Positions 51,883 to 60,915 of a stretch of DNA of 64,000 nucleotides are shown in pieces. Position 1 is the stretch's first letter. Every line of letters begins with the position of its first letter. A program made the translations under genes and the position numbers. Origin of the DNA: PALSA-607 sp036509315 (GTDB lineage: Bacteria > Actinomycetota > Actinomycetes > Acidothermales > Acidothermaceae); the NCBI GenBank assembly GCA_036509315.1, contig DATCFU010000198.1:1-64000 (forward strand). The letters run 5' to 3'. The notes beneath the pieces are model-generated. The model was not told where the DNA came from and did not search any database. It worked only from the letters and a program-made list of their open reading frames with translations.

Positions 51883-52923
51883 TTAGCTTGTTGCGACAGT
51901 GCGTGCGCGACAAGGACCGGTCGAGCCGCGTGCAACGAGCGCGACGGGCAAGATCACCGTCTTTGCACTGCTTCCGGGATTTGCGAGCCGATCAAGGAGG
52001 AGTTGCGCCGCTTGCACACCGACCTCGTATTGAGGGAGCCGGACTGTGGTGAGCGGCGGGCTTAACTGATCAACGAACGGCATGTCGTTGAAGCCGACGA
52101 CGGAGACGTCGTCGGGGCAGCGCAGCCCATCTGCATGCACGGCTTGAAGCGCGCCAACCGCGATCATGTCGTTGGCCGCCACGATCGCGGTGAACGACCG
52201 ATTGGTGGCGATGAGTGAGCGGGTGCCAACCAGGCCGGCCTCGACGGTGTAACCGTCGCACTCGACAATGTCGGGGCGTCGTGTTCGCAGCCCATGTGCT
52301 CGCATGGCTGCCCGAAACGCGTCCGCGCGAGCGATACCGGTCGACAGCTGGTGTGGGCCAGCGAGATGCGCAATCGATGTGTGACCGAGTTCGGCCAGGT
52401 GGTCGACCGCCGCCGCTATCCCGGCGGCGTCGTTGCCCAGAACGGCCGAGATGTCGTGGCGATCGGTGGTCCTATTGACCAGAACTATCGCCACGCCTTC
52501 CAGTGCCATGGTCTCGAGGAGACGGTGGTCGCGACGCGCAGTAGCGACGATGAAGCCGTCAACCCGACGGGCCCGCAACGCGTCGATGTGGGTGATCTCG
52601 CGCTCGTCGTCGTTGTCGGTATTCGCCAGCAACGCAACGAAACCGCGAGCCGCGAGGACGTCCTCGATGCCCCGGACGATGGGCGGGAACAGCGGGTTGG
52701 TCAGATCGGGCAGGACGATACCGATCGTCGATGTGCGCGCGGTGCGCAGACCCTGGGCCAAGGCGTTCGGGGTGTACCCGAGTCGCTGGGCAACGGCGCG
52801 CACCCGACGTACGGTCTGCTCGCTGACCCGGCTGTCGGTCGCCGGATTCAGGGCGCGCGACGCGGTGGCCTTGTGGACGCCTGCGGCTTTGGCGACGTCC
52901 TCGAGAGTCGGGGCACTCCGCAC
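51883..52923 (-). CDS. LacI-family transcriptional regulator
   Basis: A 346-residue regulator. The DNA-binding head is APTLEDVAKAAGVHKATASRALN with the hinge VRAVAQRLGYTPNALAQGL. The periplasmic-binding-like sensor domain follows (IGIVLPDLTNPLFPPIVRGIE, VGFNDMPFVDQLSPPLTTV). GTG 52923 lies 6 nt after TAGCGT (52930-52935), and TTGTGC is 17 bp further up, so the gene is probably leaderless. An operator-like palindrome overlaps this promoter. No sugar transport genes are adjacent, so the effector is unknown. Confidence 0.92.
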   Translation of the reverse strand: MRSAPTLEDVAKAAGVHKATASRALNPATDSRVSEQTVRRVRAVAQRLGYTPNALAQGLRTARTSTIGIVLPDLTNPLFPPIVRGIEDVLAARGFVALLANTDNDDEREITHIDALRARRVDGFIVATARRDHRLLETMALEGVAIVLVNRTTDRHDISAVLGNDAAGIAAAVDHLAELGHTSIAHLAGPHQLSTGIARADAFRAAMRAHGLRTRRPDIVECDGYTVEAGLVGTRSLIATNRSFTAIVAANDMIAVGALQAVHADGLRCPDDVSVVGFNDMPFVDQLSPPLTTVRLPQYEVGVQAAQLLLDRLANPGSSAKTVILPVALVARGSTGPCRARTVATS

Positions 52924-52929
52924 GTCCTG

Positions 52930-52970
52930 ACGCTAGCGGGCGCGGAATATTCGCACAACCGATTGCGCAA
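52930..52970 (-). promoter_or_regulatory. Promoter and operator candidate of the LacI gene
   Basis: On the minus strand TTGTGC and TAGCGT are 17 bp apart. TTGCGCAA (52963-52970), a perfect 8-bp palindrome with a central CpG as in many LacI-family sites, lies just upstream. A related TTGTGCGAA (complement of 52950-52958) covers the -35. This arrangement fits autorepression. Confidence 0.6.
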
Positions 52971-53001
52971 ACGCCCGCAGCGAAGAAGGGCTCGACGCCC
53001 G

Positions 53002-53538
53002 CTACGAAAGTCCGAGATCGGCGAGTGAGTACGCGGCTCGATACAGCAGGCCCGCGTCGGCAACCGCGCCCGCTGCACCACGTTCGACGATCACGGCCAC
53101 CCCAACAACCTCGGCGCCCGCTTCGCGTAGCGCCTCCACTGCGGTCAACACCGACCCACCCGTGGTCGAGGTGTCCTCGACCGCAAGCACTCGACGTCCC
53201 GCTACGTCTGGTCCTTCGATGCGGCGTTGCAGACCGTACGCCTTGCCTTCCTTGCGGACGACGAATGCGTCGAGCTTTCGTCCGCGGCCGGCGGCCGCGT
53301 GCAACATCGCGGTCGCGACCGGATCGGCACCGAGGGTCAGGCCACCGACGGCATCGAAGTCGAGGTCGGCGGTCAGGTCGAGCATCACCGAGCCGACAAG
53401 TGGTGCGGCGGCAGCGTCGAGTGTGACGCGGCGCAGGTCGACGTAGTAGTCGGCCTCGCGGCCCGAGCTCAGCGTCACCTTCCCGTGCACAACAGCCTTG
53501 GACGTGATCTCTTGCAGCAGTGCGTCGCGGTCGCTCAT
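53002..53538 (-). CDS. pyrE: Orotate phosphoribosyltransferase
   Basis: Adds PRPP to orotate in pyrimidine synthesis. In 178 residues: GKVTLSSGREADYYVDLRR, the PRPP loop RVLAVEDTSTTGGSVL, and KAYGLQRRIEG. TAGGCT at 53547-53552, 8 nt before ATG 53538, suggests a leaderless transcript and argues against longer starts. A PRPP-dependent enzyme of this type could in principle act on another base, but the loop composition favours PyrE. Confidence 0.93.
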   Translation of the reverse strand: MSDRDALLQEITSKAVVHGKVTLSSGREADYYVDLRRVTLDAAAAPLVGSVMLDLTADLDFDAVGGLTLGADPVATAMLHAAAGRGRKLDAFVVRKEGKAYGLQRRIEGPDVAGRRVLAVEDTSTTGGSVLTAVEALREAGAEVVGVAVIVERGAAGAVADAGLLYRAAYSLADLGLS

Positions 53539-53575
53539 GGCGCAGGAGCCTAACGGTTCGCCCCCACATATCGAC

Positions 53576-54361
53576 CTAGCGGTTCGGCGTAGCTGTTCGA
53601 CTGCGTGGGCGACGAAGGTTGCGGGCACGTGCGACGAGGGTCGCCGGCGCGAGCCGGCCGGCCCCGACGATCAGCTTGTAGCGAAGGCTCGGAATGCTGA
53701 CGGCCTTGCCACGGCGCAGATCGTCGAGGCACGCGTCGACTACTTGGTCGACGCTTAGCCACATCCACGTCGGCGCGTTCGAGACGTCGACGTCGCCTCG
53801 CTCGTGGAACTCGGTGTGGACGAGGCCCGGGCACAACGCGATCGCACGCACGCCGCTGCCGGTCAGTAGCAGAGAAAGGCTTTCGCTGAATCGCACCGCC
53901 CACGCCTTCGCTGCTCCGTACGTGCTGTGGTTGAGGAACCCCGCGATGCTCGCGACCGTGATGATGATGCCGCTGTCGCGCGTCTGCATTCCGGGCAGCG
54001 CGGCCTTGGTGATGCGCATCGGCGCGCGGATCATGACCCGGAGCATTTGCTCTTCGTCGGCAATCGCCGAATGCAAAAAGTCGCGACCCATCCCGAAACC
54101 GGCATTGTTGACCAGGACGTCGATTGGCTGGTCTTCGTCGGCAACGCGCGCCTCGACAGCGGCACACCCCGCATCGGTGCCGAGGTCGGCGACCAGCACC
54201 TCGACGTCCACTTGCCATTGCTCGTGAAGGCTTGCGGCTTGGGCATCCAGGCGGGCGCGGTCGCGAGCGACCAGCACCAGATTGTGGTCGAGCTTGGCGT
54301 AGATCTCGGCGAATCCGGCGCCGATCCCTGAAGTCGATCCGGTGATAAGGGCCGTCGGCAT
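53576..54361 (-). CDS. Short-chain dehydrogenase/reductase
   Basis: A 261-residue NAD(P)-dependent oxidoreductase. Cofactor motif TGSTSGIGAGFAE near 7-19, NNAGFGMG near 83, catalytic Ser in ASIAG, and YGAAKAW with the Tyr/Lys pair near 150. The start MPTALITGSTSGIG at 54361 is the canonical one. Substrate unknown; it is close to the steroid/ketoacyl-type SDRs in general form. Confidence 0.9.
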   Translation of the reverse strand: MPTALITGSTSGIGAGFAEIYAKLDHNLVLVARDRARLDAQAASLHEQWQVDVEVLVADLGTDAGCAAVEARVADEDQPIDVLVNNAGFGMGRDFLHSAIADEEQMLRVMIRAPMRITKAALPGMQTRDSGIIITVASIAGFLNHSTYGAAKAWAVRFSESLSLLLTGSGVRAIALCPGLVHTEFHERGDVDVSNAPTWMWLSVDQVVDACLDDLRRGKAVSIPSLRYKLIVGAGRLAPATLVARARNLRRPRSRTATPNR

Positions 54362-54509
54362 GTGCTCAGCGTGCCAGACTGACGGCAATGCGTCAGGCTG
54401 GCCGTCGCAGGCCGCACGACTGGTAGCCGCGGGGCTTGCTGCCGCACGGCCGCAGGTCAGTAACTCCGAAAGGGCCCGTTCGCTTCTCCGGACTCACTAG
54501 GCTGACCGC

Positions 54510-55670
54510 GTGCCGGGCAACCCTCTCGTGCCGCGCCTCCAAGGGCTCGGGACCACGATCTTTGCCGAGATGTCGGCGCTGGCGCTGGAAACCGGGTCTA
54601 TCAACCTCGGGCAGGGCTTACCCGACGTCGACGGCCCGGATCTCATCAAGCAAGCAGCGGTCGATGCGATCTGGGCCGGGCGCAATCAATATCCGCCGGG
54701 CATTGGCGTCCCGGAACTGCGGCTGGCCATCGCCGAGCATCAGCGCCGGTTCTACAACCTCGAGCTTGACCCCGATTCCGAGGTGTTGGTCACAGCCGGC
54801 GCGACTGAGGCCGTCGCCGCGGCCATGCTCGCGATGGTCGATGCCGGCGACGAAGTCATCGCGTTGGAGCCGTACTACGACTCCTACGTCGCTTCGATCG
54901 TCATGGCAGGCGGCGTACGGGTGCCGGTTACGTTGCGCGCACCCGATTTCCGGCTGGACGTCGAGCGGTTGCGCGCTGCGGTCACTCCCCGTACGCGACT
55001 CATTCTGCTGAACTCACCACACAATCCGACCGGCACTATCTTGACCCGCGAAGAGCTGCAAGCGGTCGCATCAGTGGCGATCGAACACGACTTGTATGTC
55101 GTCACCGACGAGGTGTACGAGCACTTGGTCTACGACGGTGAGCATGTGCCGATTGCCGGGCTGCCAGGCATGTGGGAACGGACGTTGACGATCTCATCAG
55201 CTGGCAAGACGTTTGCCCTGACCGGCTGGAAGATCGGCTGGGTAACAGGACCCGGGGCCTTGGTTGCCGCCGTCCGCACTACCAAGCAGTTCTTGACTTA
55301 TGTCAACGGCGCGCCCTTCCAACCCGCGGTAGCAGTCGGTCTAGGGCTCGACGATTCGTTTTATGCCACGCTCGCCGGAGACCTGCGGCGTAAGCGCGAT
55401 CTGCTGTGCGCCGGCCTTGCGTCCGTCGGGTTTTCGGTGTTCGTCCCGGCCGGGACGTACTTCGTCACTACCGACGTGCGCCCTCTCGGCTGCGACGACG
55501 GTGTGACATTCTGCCGCGACCTGCCCAAACGCGCGGGTGTGGTCGCGATTCCCCATTCAGTCTTCTACGACAACATCGAGACAGGGCGTCCGTTGGTGCG
55601 GTTTGCTTTCTGCAAGCGCGACGAAGTGCTGATCGAAGCAATCTCTCGGTTGGGCCAACTTGTTTCCTAG
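54510..55670 (+). CDS. PLP-dependent aminotransferase, class I (DapC/kynurenine-type)
   Basis: Fold-type I aminotransferase of 386 residues. Visible are NLGQGLPDVDGPD, the cofactor loop VTAGATEAVAAAM, LLNSPHNPTGTIL, VTDEVYEHLVYDG and the PLP Lys in SSAGKTFALTGWKIGW. It resembles actinobacterial proteins annotated as DapC or kynurenine aminotransferase. TAGGCT at 54498-54503, 6 nt before GTG 54510, suggests a leaderless transcript. The PfkB gene follows 18 bp later, so they likely share a transcript. Confidence 0.9.
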   Translation: MPGNPLVPRLQGLGTTIFAEMSALALETGSINLGQGLPDVDGPDLIKQAAVDAIWAGRNQYPPGIGVPELRLAIAEHQRRFYNLELDPDSEVLVTAGATEAVAAAMLAMVDAGDEVIALEPYYDSYVASIVMAGGVRVPVTLRAPDFRLDVERLRAAVTPRTRLILLNSPHNPTGTILTREELQAVASVAIEHDLYVVTDEVYEHLVYDGEHVPIAGLPGMWERTLTISSAGKTFALTGWKIGWVTGPGALVAAVRTTKQFLTYVNGAPFQPAVAVGLGLDDSFYATLAGDLRRKRDLLCAGLASVGFSVFVPAGTYFVTTDVRPLGCDDGVTFCRDLPKRAGVVAIPHSVFYDNIETGRPLVRFAFCKRDEVLIEAISRLGQLVS

Positions 55671-55688
55671 CCTCGCTGGAGGTCGTCG

Positions 55689-56621
55689 GTGATTTTGGTG
55701 TGCGGGGAAACCCTGATCGATCTCGTCCACGTCGACGGCGAGATATGGCGAGCACTGCCTGGGGGATCGCCTGCCAACACCGCGGTTGCATTGGCCCGAT
55801 TGAGTACGTCGACGGCCATGCTCGCCCGTATCTCCGGCGACGCCTTCGGTGTGCGGTTGCGCGAGAGGCTCGTCGGCGATGGTGTCGACGTTCGATATGT
55901 GGTGAAGGCTGCCGAGCAGAGTTCGATGGCGGTCGTTGACCTCCGTGATGACGGCAGCGCACGTTACAGCTTCTACCTTCGCGACACAGCCGACTGGCAG
56001 TGGGTCACCAACGATTTGCCCGTGGCGTTCGATCCGTCTGTGACGGCACTGCACGCAGGTTCGATGGCTCTGCTGATGCCGCCAGGGGGCGTGGTCCTTG
56101 AGGCGATGCTTGGACGCGAGCGGTCGCAGCGCGTGGTGTCGATCGACCCGAATGTGCGCGCAACGATCTGTCCCGATCCGCGTGCGTACAGGGAATCGGT
56201 CGAGCGCTGGCTCGGCCTCGCGCACATTGTCAAAGCCAGTGTCGACGACGTGAATTGGCTGTATCCGGATCGCTCCCATGCCGACGTGCTCGCCGAATGG
56301 TCGACGCGCGGCCCGTCGCTGGTCGTGTTCACCAGGAGTGCCGACGGGGCCTTGGCGCGACTGCCGTCCGGACTTGAGGTCGGCGTCGGTGGCATCGATG
56401 TCGAAGTGGCCGACACGATCGGGGCCGGCGACACGTTCACGGCTGGCCTTCTGCACGCACTCGACGAGGCCGGGCTCCTGAACATTGCAGCACTTGCGCA
56501 ACTGAGCGCCGAGCAGGTCGAAGAGGCGGTGCGGTTCGCCGTCCTCGTGTCGGCAGTTGCGTGCACCCGCGCCGGATCCGACCCCCCTTACCTAACCGAC
56601 CTGCCAGCGCTCAGCAACTAG
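55689..56621 (+). CDS. PfkB-family carbohydrate kinase
   Basis: A 310-residue sugar kinase, ribokinase-like. N-terminal LVCGETLIDLV, the substrate motif GGSPANTAVALARL, and the catalytic DTIGAGDTFTAGLLHAL near 239-255 with Asp as base. It is probably a fructokinase, as LPGGSPANTA is usual there. It follows the aminotransferase and is ended by a strong hairpin shared with clpB. The exact sugar is not certain. Confidence 0.9.
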   Translation: MILVCGETLIDLVHVDGEIWRALPGGSPANTAVALARLSTSTAMLARISGDAFGVRLRERLVGDGVDVRYVVKAAEQSSMAVVDLRDDGSARYSFYLRDTADWQWVTNDLPVAFDPSVTALHAGSMALLMPPGGVVLEAMLGRERSQRVVSIDPNVRATICPDPRAYRESVERWLGLAHIVKASVDDVNWLYPDRSHADVLAEWSTRGPSLVVFTRSADGALARLPSGLEVGVGGIDVEVADTIGAGDTFTAGLLHALDEAGLLNIAALAQLSAEQVEEAVRFAVLVSAVACTRAGSDPPYLTDLPALSN

Positions 56622-56639
56622 AGGCGGTCGGCTCAGGTG

Positions 56640-56679
56640 TTGAAGTCCAGCGCACGTTCTTGCGTGCGCTGGACTTCAA
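56640..56679. terminator. Bidirectional terminator between pfkB-like and clpB
   Basis: TTGAAGTCCAGCGCACG (56640-56656) and its exact complement (56663-56679) form a perfect 17-bp stem around TTCTTG. It lies 18 bp after the kinase stop and 5 bp after the clpB stop, between convergent genes, and can act on both strands. Confidence 0.9.
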
Positions 56680-56684
56680 TGCTC

Positions 56685-59264
56685 CTAGGCGGCGTGGATG
56701 ACGAGCGCGTCCTTCGACGCGGCAACGTCGACTGAGACGGTTTCGCCATCGCGGATCTCACCGGAGAGCAACCCGCGCGCGAGCTGGTCACCGATCGCCG
56801 ACTGCACCAATCGTCGCAAAGGCCGGGCGCCGTACAACGGGTCGAAGCCGGTCAGTGCGAGCCACTCCAATGCGGCCGGTGTCACCGACAACGTGAGCCG
56901 CCGATCAGCCAAGCGGGCTTGCAGGCGGGCGATCTGCAGATCGACGATTCGGGTCAGGTCATCGGTGCCGAGCGGGTCGAACAGGATCACCTCATCGAGG
57001 CGGTTCAGGAACTCAGGCTTGAAGGTGGCCCGCACCAGCGACATCACTGCGTCGCGGCGCGTGTCGTCGTCGAGTGTCGGATCGATGAGGTACATCGAGC
57101 CCAGGTTCGACGTAAGGATCAAGATCGTGTTGCGGAAGTCGACCGTACGACCCTGACCATCGGTCAGCCGGCCGTCGTCAAGCACCTGCAACAACACATC
57201 GAAGACCTCGGGGTGAGCCTTCTCGACTTCGTCGAGCAGGACGACGCAGTACGGACGACGACGAACGGCCTCCGTTAGTTGTCCGCCCTCTTCGTAGCCG
57301 ACGTATCCAGGGGGCGCACCGACCAATCGTGCGACGGAGTGCTTCTCGGAGTACTCACTCATGTCGATGCGCACGATCGCGCGCTCGTCGTCGAAGAGGA
57401 AGTCGGCGAGTGCCTTTGCCAACTCCGTCTTCCCCACTCCGGTCGGACCAAGGAACAGGAACGATCCGGTCGGCCGGTCGGGGTCGGAGATGCCTGCCCT
57501 CGCACGACGTACCGCATCAGAAACCGCTGCTACTGCCTGCTTTTGGCCGATCAACCGATGGCCGAGTTCGGACTCCATGCGCAGCAGCTTGCCGGTCTCG
57601 CCCTCGAGAAGACGGCCGGCTGGAATGCCTGTCCATGCGCCGACGACCTCCGCGATGTCATCGGGGCCGACCTCTTCCTTCACCACCGCCCCGCCGCCGG
57701 CTTCGGCCTTGCCTGCTTCGGCAAGTGATCGCTCGAGGGTTGGAATATCGGCGTACATCAATCGGGACGCCGTTTCGAAGTCGCCGTCGCGTTGCGCGCG
57801 TTCGGCTTGACCGCGTGCATCGTCGAGACTTTGCTTCAGTTCACCGACGCGGTTGAGGCCGGCCTTCTCGATGTCCCATCGTGCGGTGAGCGCACTGAGC
57901 TGCTCTTGGCGATCGGCGAGTTCGGCTCGCAGCCGCTCGAGGCGCTCTCGGCTCGCGGCGTCATCTTCGTGCGCGAGTGCAAGCTCCTCCATCTTCATCC
58001 GGTCGACGACACGTCGCAGCTCGTCGATCTCGACCGGCGACGAGTCGATCTCCATGCGCAGGCGCGACGCCGCCTCATCGACGAGATCGATGGCCTTGTC
58101 CGGCAGGAAGCGGCCGGTGATGTAGCGGTCAGACAACGTCGCTGCGGCCACCAATGCGGCGTCCGATATCTGCACCTTGTGGTGCGCCTCGTAGCGCGAC
58201 TTCAACCCACGCAAGATGCCGATGGTGTCTTCAACGCTAGGCTCGCCGACCAGGACCGGCTGGAAGCGCCGTTCCAAAGCGGGATCCTTCTCGATGCGCT
58301 CGCGATACTCGTCCAAGGTTGTCGCACCGACCATGCGCAGCTCGCCACGCGCCAACATGGGTTTGAGCATGTTGCCAGCGTCCATCGCACCCTCTGCAGC
58401 GCCCGCGCCGACGACGGTGTGCAGCTCGTCGATGAAGGTGATGACCTGCCCGTCCGAGCTCTTGATCTCGTTCAGCACGGCCTTCAGCCGCTCTTCGAAC
58501 TCGCCCCGGTACTTCGCGCCCGCGATCATCGCGCCGAGGTCGAGCGCGATCAGCCGCTTGCCGCGCAACGATTCCGGAACGTCGCCCGCGACAATGCGTT
58601 GAGCGAGGCCTTCGACGACCGCTGTCTTGCCGACGCCCGGCTCCCCGATGAGCACCGGGTTGTTTTTCGTGCGGCGCGCGAGCACCTGCACGACACGGCG
58701 GATCTCGGTGTCGCGACCGATGATCGGGTCGAGCTCGCCACCGCGTGCACGCGCTGTCAGGTCGACGCCGTACTTCTCCAGTGCCTGAAACGTCGACTCG
58801 GGGTCGGGAGAGGTCACGCGCGCGTGTCCGCGAACGGATTCGAACGCGCCGAGCAGCGCCTTTGGGGTCGCACTGTGACGCCGCAACAACGACGCGACTT
58901 CGCCACCTTCGTCGGCTAGGCCGACGAGGAGATGCTCAGTCGAGATGTACTCGTCGCCCAGGTCGGTGGCCCGCTTCGCCGCGGCACTGATGACCTGCAT
59001 CGACGGGCGGTCCATGCCGGGCGCGGCAACCGTCGATCCGGTAGCCCGCGGAAGTCGCGCAGTGATCTGGTCGGCCTCGCCGCGAAGCGTGCTGAGTGAC
59101 ACTCCGACGGCTTCGAGCAGTGGTGCGGCCGTACCGTCGGCCTGCCCCATCAGCGCGAGGAGCAGATGCACGGGCTCAACATGCGGATTGCCTTCAGCAA
59201 CGGCCCGTTGAATAGCGCTGGCGACTGCCTCTTGGCTCTTGGTGGTCAGCTTGTACGTGTCCAT
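56685..59264 (-). CDS. clpB: ATP-dependent chaperone ClpB
   Basis: Disaggregase that works with DnaK. In 859 residues: an N domain, AAA-1 with Walker A GEPGVGKT near 206, a coiled-coil middle domain (about 400-520), AAA-2 with GPTGVGKT near 604, and the IGF-type tail without ClpP loop. ATG 59264 begins MDTYKLTTKSQEAV and lies 4 bp after the hspR stop. It therefore appears to be the last gene of the dnaK operon and under HspR control through it. A strong hairpin follows its stop. Confidence 0.97.
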   Translation of the reverse strand: MDTYKLTTKSQEAVASAIQRAVAEGNPHVEPVHLLLALMGQADGTAAPLLEAVGVSLSTLRGEADQITARLPRATGSTVAAPGMDRPSMQVISAAAKRATDLGDEYISTEHLLVGLADEGGEVASLLRRHSATPKALLGAFESVRGHARVTSPDPESTFQALEKYGVDLTARARGGELDPIIGRDTEIRRVVQVLARRTKNNPVLIGEPGVGKTAVVEGLAQRIVAGDVPESLRGKRLIALDLGAMIAGAKYRGEFEERLKAVLNEIKSSDGQVITFIDELHTVVGAGAAEGAMDAGNMLKPMLARGELRMVGATTLDEYRERIEKDPALERRFQPVLVGEPSVEDTIGILRGLKSRYEAHHKVQISDAALVAAATLSDRYITGRFLPDKAIDLVDEAASRLRMEIDSSPVEIDELRRVVDRMKMEELALAHEDDAASRERLERLRAELADRQEQLSALTARWDIEKAGLNRVGELKQSLDDARGQAERAQRDGDFETASRLMYADIPTLERSLAEAGKAEAGGGAVVKEEVGPDDIAEVVGAWTGIPAGRLLEGETGKLLRMESELGHRLIGQKQAVAAVSDAVRRARAGISDPDRPTGSFLFLGPTGVGKTELAKALADFLFDDERAIVRIDMSEYSEKHSVARLVGAPPGYVGYEEGGQLTEAVRRRPYCVVLLDEVEKAHPEVFDVLLQVLDDGRLTDGQGRTVDFRNTILILTSNLGSMYLIDPTLDDDTRRDAVMSLVRATFKPEFLNRLDEVILFDPLGTDDLTRIVDLQIARLQARLADRRLTLSVTPAALEWLALTGFDPLYGARPLRRLVQSAIGDQLARGLLSGEIRDGETVSVDVAASKDALVIHAA

Positions 59265-59268
59265 CGGA

Positions 59269-59706
59269 TCACTCTCCGAACTGCGGGACGTCGGGTCGGA
59301 CGCCGAAGGGCTGGCTTGGCCAGACCACGGCGACCGCTGCTTGTCGCAGGGGGACAAGATCGCGGCGGTGTGACGCGTGGGCCTCGGCGACCCGGCGAGC
59401 TGCGGTGGAGTGCACGAGTTCGAGTTCGTGCGCCAACTCGGCCACCCGCTGCTGCAGTGCAGTGACCTGGTTCTCGAGCTCGAGAATTCGCTTGATGCCG
59501 GCCAGGTTCACGCCGTGCTCCTGCGACAGCCGCTGCACTTCGCGTAATTGCGAGATGTCGCGGCTTGAGTAACGCCGGCCACGGCCGGGCGCACGATCGG
59601 GTGAAACCAGGCCGAGCTTGTCGTAGGCGCGCAGCGTCTGCGGGTGCAGGCCAGACAGTTGGGCAGCGACCGAGATCACGAATACGGGGCTGATGTCTTC
59701 ACGCAT
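59269..59706 (-). CDS. hspR: Heat-shock repressor HspR (MerR family)
   Basis: Represses the dnaK operon by binding HAIR sites, with DnaK as co-repressor. The 145 residues have a MerR-type helix-turn-helix (VFVISVAAQLSGLHPQTLRAYDKLGLVSPDR) and the wing GRGRRYSSRDISQLREVQRL, then a coiled coil (ILELENQVTALQQRVAELAHEL). It lies 3 bp after dnaJ. The sites it should bind are upstream of dnaK. Confidence 0.95.
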   Translation of the reverse strand: MREDISPVFVISVAAQLSGLHPQTLRAYDKLGLVSPDRAPGRGRRYSSRDISQLREVQRLSQEHGVNLAGIKRILELENQVTALQQRVAELAHELELVHSTAARRVAEAHASHRRDLVPLRQAAVAVVWPSQPFGVRPDVPQFGE

Positions 59707-59709
59707 CAG

Positions 59710-60888
59710 TTACTCACCTTCCAGCAGGTGCGCTCGCGGATTGTCTGCCGACGTTGCTTCGCGGTAGGCCTCGAGCGCTTCCTTTGCCTTTCCAGAAACC
59801 TTGTGTGGCACGGCGACTTCGATGGTGACCAGCTGGTCGCCCTTGGTGCCGTCGCGCCGAGTGACGCCCTTACCGCGTACCCGCAACACTCGCCCGTTTG
59901 TCGTGCCAGCCGGCAGTTTCAGGGTCACCGGCGGCCCGTCGAGCGTCGGTACCTTGATCTCCGAGCCGAGTGCCGCCTCCGGGAACGTGACCGGCACCGT
60001 GATCGTAAGGTTGTCGCTGGCGCGGCCGAACAACGCGTGCGGCCGCACATGCACGAGCACGATGAGATCGCCCGCCGGACCGCCGCGTTCACCAGGAGAA
60101 CCCTTGCCCTTCAGGCGAATCCGCTGACCGTCGTTGACGCCGGCCGGGATGCGCACCTGCATGGTGTGCTCACTCATTGCGCGCCCGCTGCCGTGACAGA
60201 CCGGGCACGGGTCATCGACCAGCAGGCCGCGGCCGCGACAGTCGCGGCAGGGCTCTGAGAACGCAAACCCACCCGCACCCCGCGACGTCACGCCGGTGCC
60301 GCTACAGGTCGGACATACGCGCGGCGTCGTGCCCGCCTTCGCGCCGGTGCCTTTACACGCACTGCACGGTTGAGGGGTCGCCATACGCAACGCGACGGTC
60401 TCGCCATGCACGGCGTGCTCGAAGTCGAGAGTCACTTCGGTTTCGACATCGGCGCCGCGCCGCGGCTGTTGCGAGGTCGCGCCCGCCCGGCGTCCGCCGC
60501 TGAAGATCCCACCAAGGATGTCGCCGAGCCCACCGGCAGCGCCTGCGCCACCTGCACGCGCGTTGCCTAGGAGATCGCCGAGGTCGAAGTTGAAGCCGCC
60601 GGGTGCACCAGCACCGGCGCCGCCACTGCCGGGCATGCGGAATCCGCCGCTACCGAACAGCGACCTTGCCTCGTCGTACTCCTTGCGCGTCTTCTCATCC
60701 GAGAGCACGTCGTAGGCCTCGGAGATCTCCTTGAACTTCTCCTCGGACTTCGCGCTGCCGGTATTCGCGTCCGGGTGATGCACTCGCGCGAGCTTGCGGT
60801 ACGCCTTCTTGATCTCCGCCGCCGTCGCGTCTTTCGGGACGCCGAGTGACTTGTAGTAGTCCTTCTCGATGTAATCGCGGGTGCTCAT
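59710..60888 (-). CDS. dnaJ: Chaperone DnaJ
   Basis: Hsp40 co-chaperone of DnaK. In 392 residues: J domain at 9-75 with HPD in VHHPDANTG, a Gly/Phe region, four CxxCxGxG zinc motifs (CSACKGTG, CPTCSGTG, CRDCRGRG, CPVCHGSG), and C-terminal substrate domains. Fourth gene-order position dnaK-grpE-dnaJ-hspR is normal. The N-terminal DYYKSLGVPKDA matches the actinobacterial DnaJ1 type. Confidence 0.97.
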   Translation of the reverse strand: MSTRDYIEKDYYKSLGVPKDATAAEIKKAYRKLARVHHPDANTGSAKSEEKFKEISEAYDVLSDEKTRKEYDEARSLFGSGGFRMPGSGGAGAGAPGGFNFDLGDLLGNARAGGAGAAGGLGDILGGIFSGGRRAGATSQQPRRGADVETEVTLDFEHAVHGETVALRMATPQPCSACKGTGAKAGTTPRVCPTCSGTGVTSRGAGGFAFSEPCRDCRGRGLLVDDPCPVCHGSGRAMSEHTMQVRIPAGVNDGQRIRLKGKGSPGERGGPAGDLIVLVHVRPHALFGRASDNLTITVPVTFPEAALGSEIKVPTLDGPPVTLKLPAGTTNGRVLRVRGKGVTRRDGTKGDQLVTIEVAVPHKVSGKAKEALEAYREATSADNPRAHLLEGE

Positions 60889-60915
60889 CGGCGTCCCTCC
60901 CTTCTGTTCTTGCAG

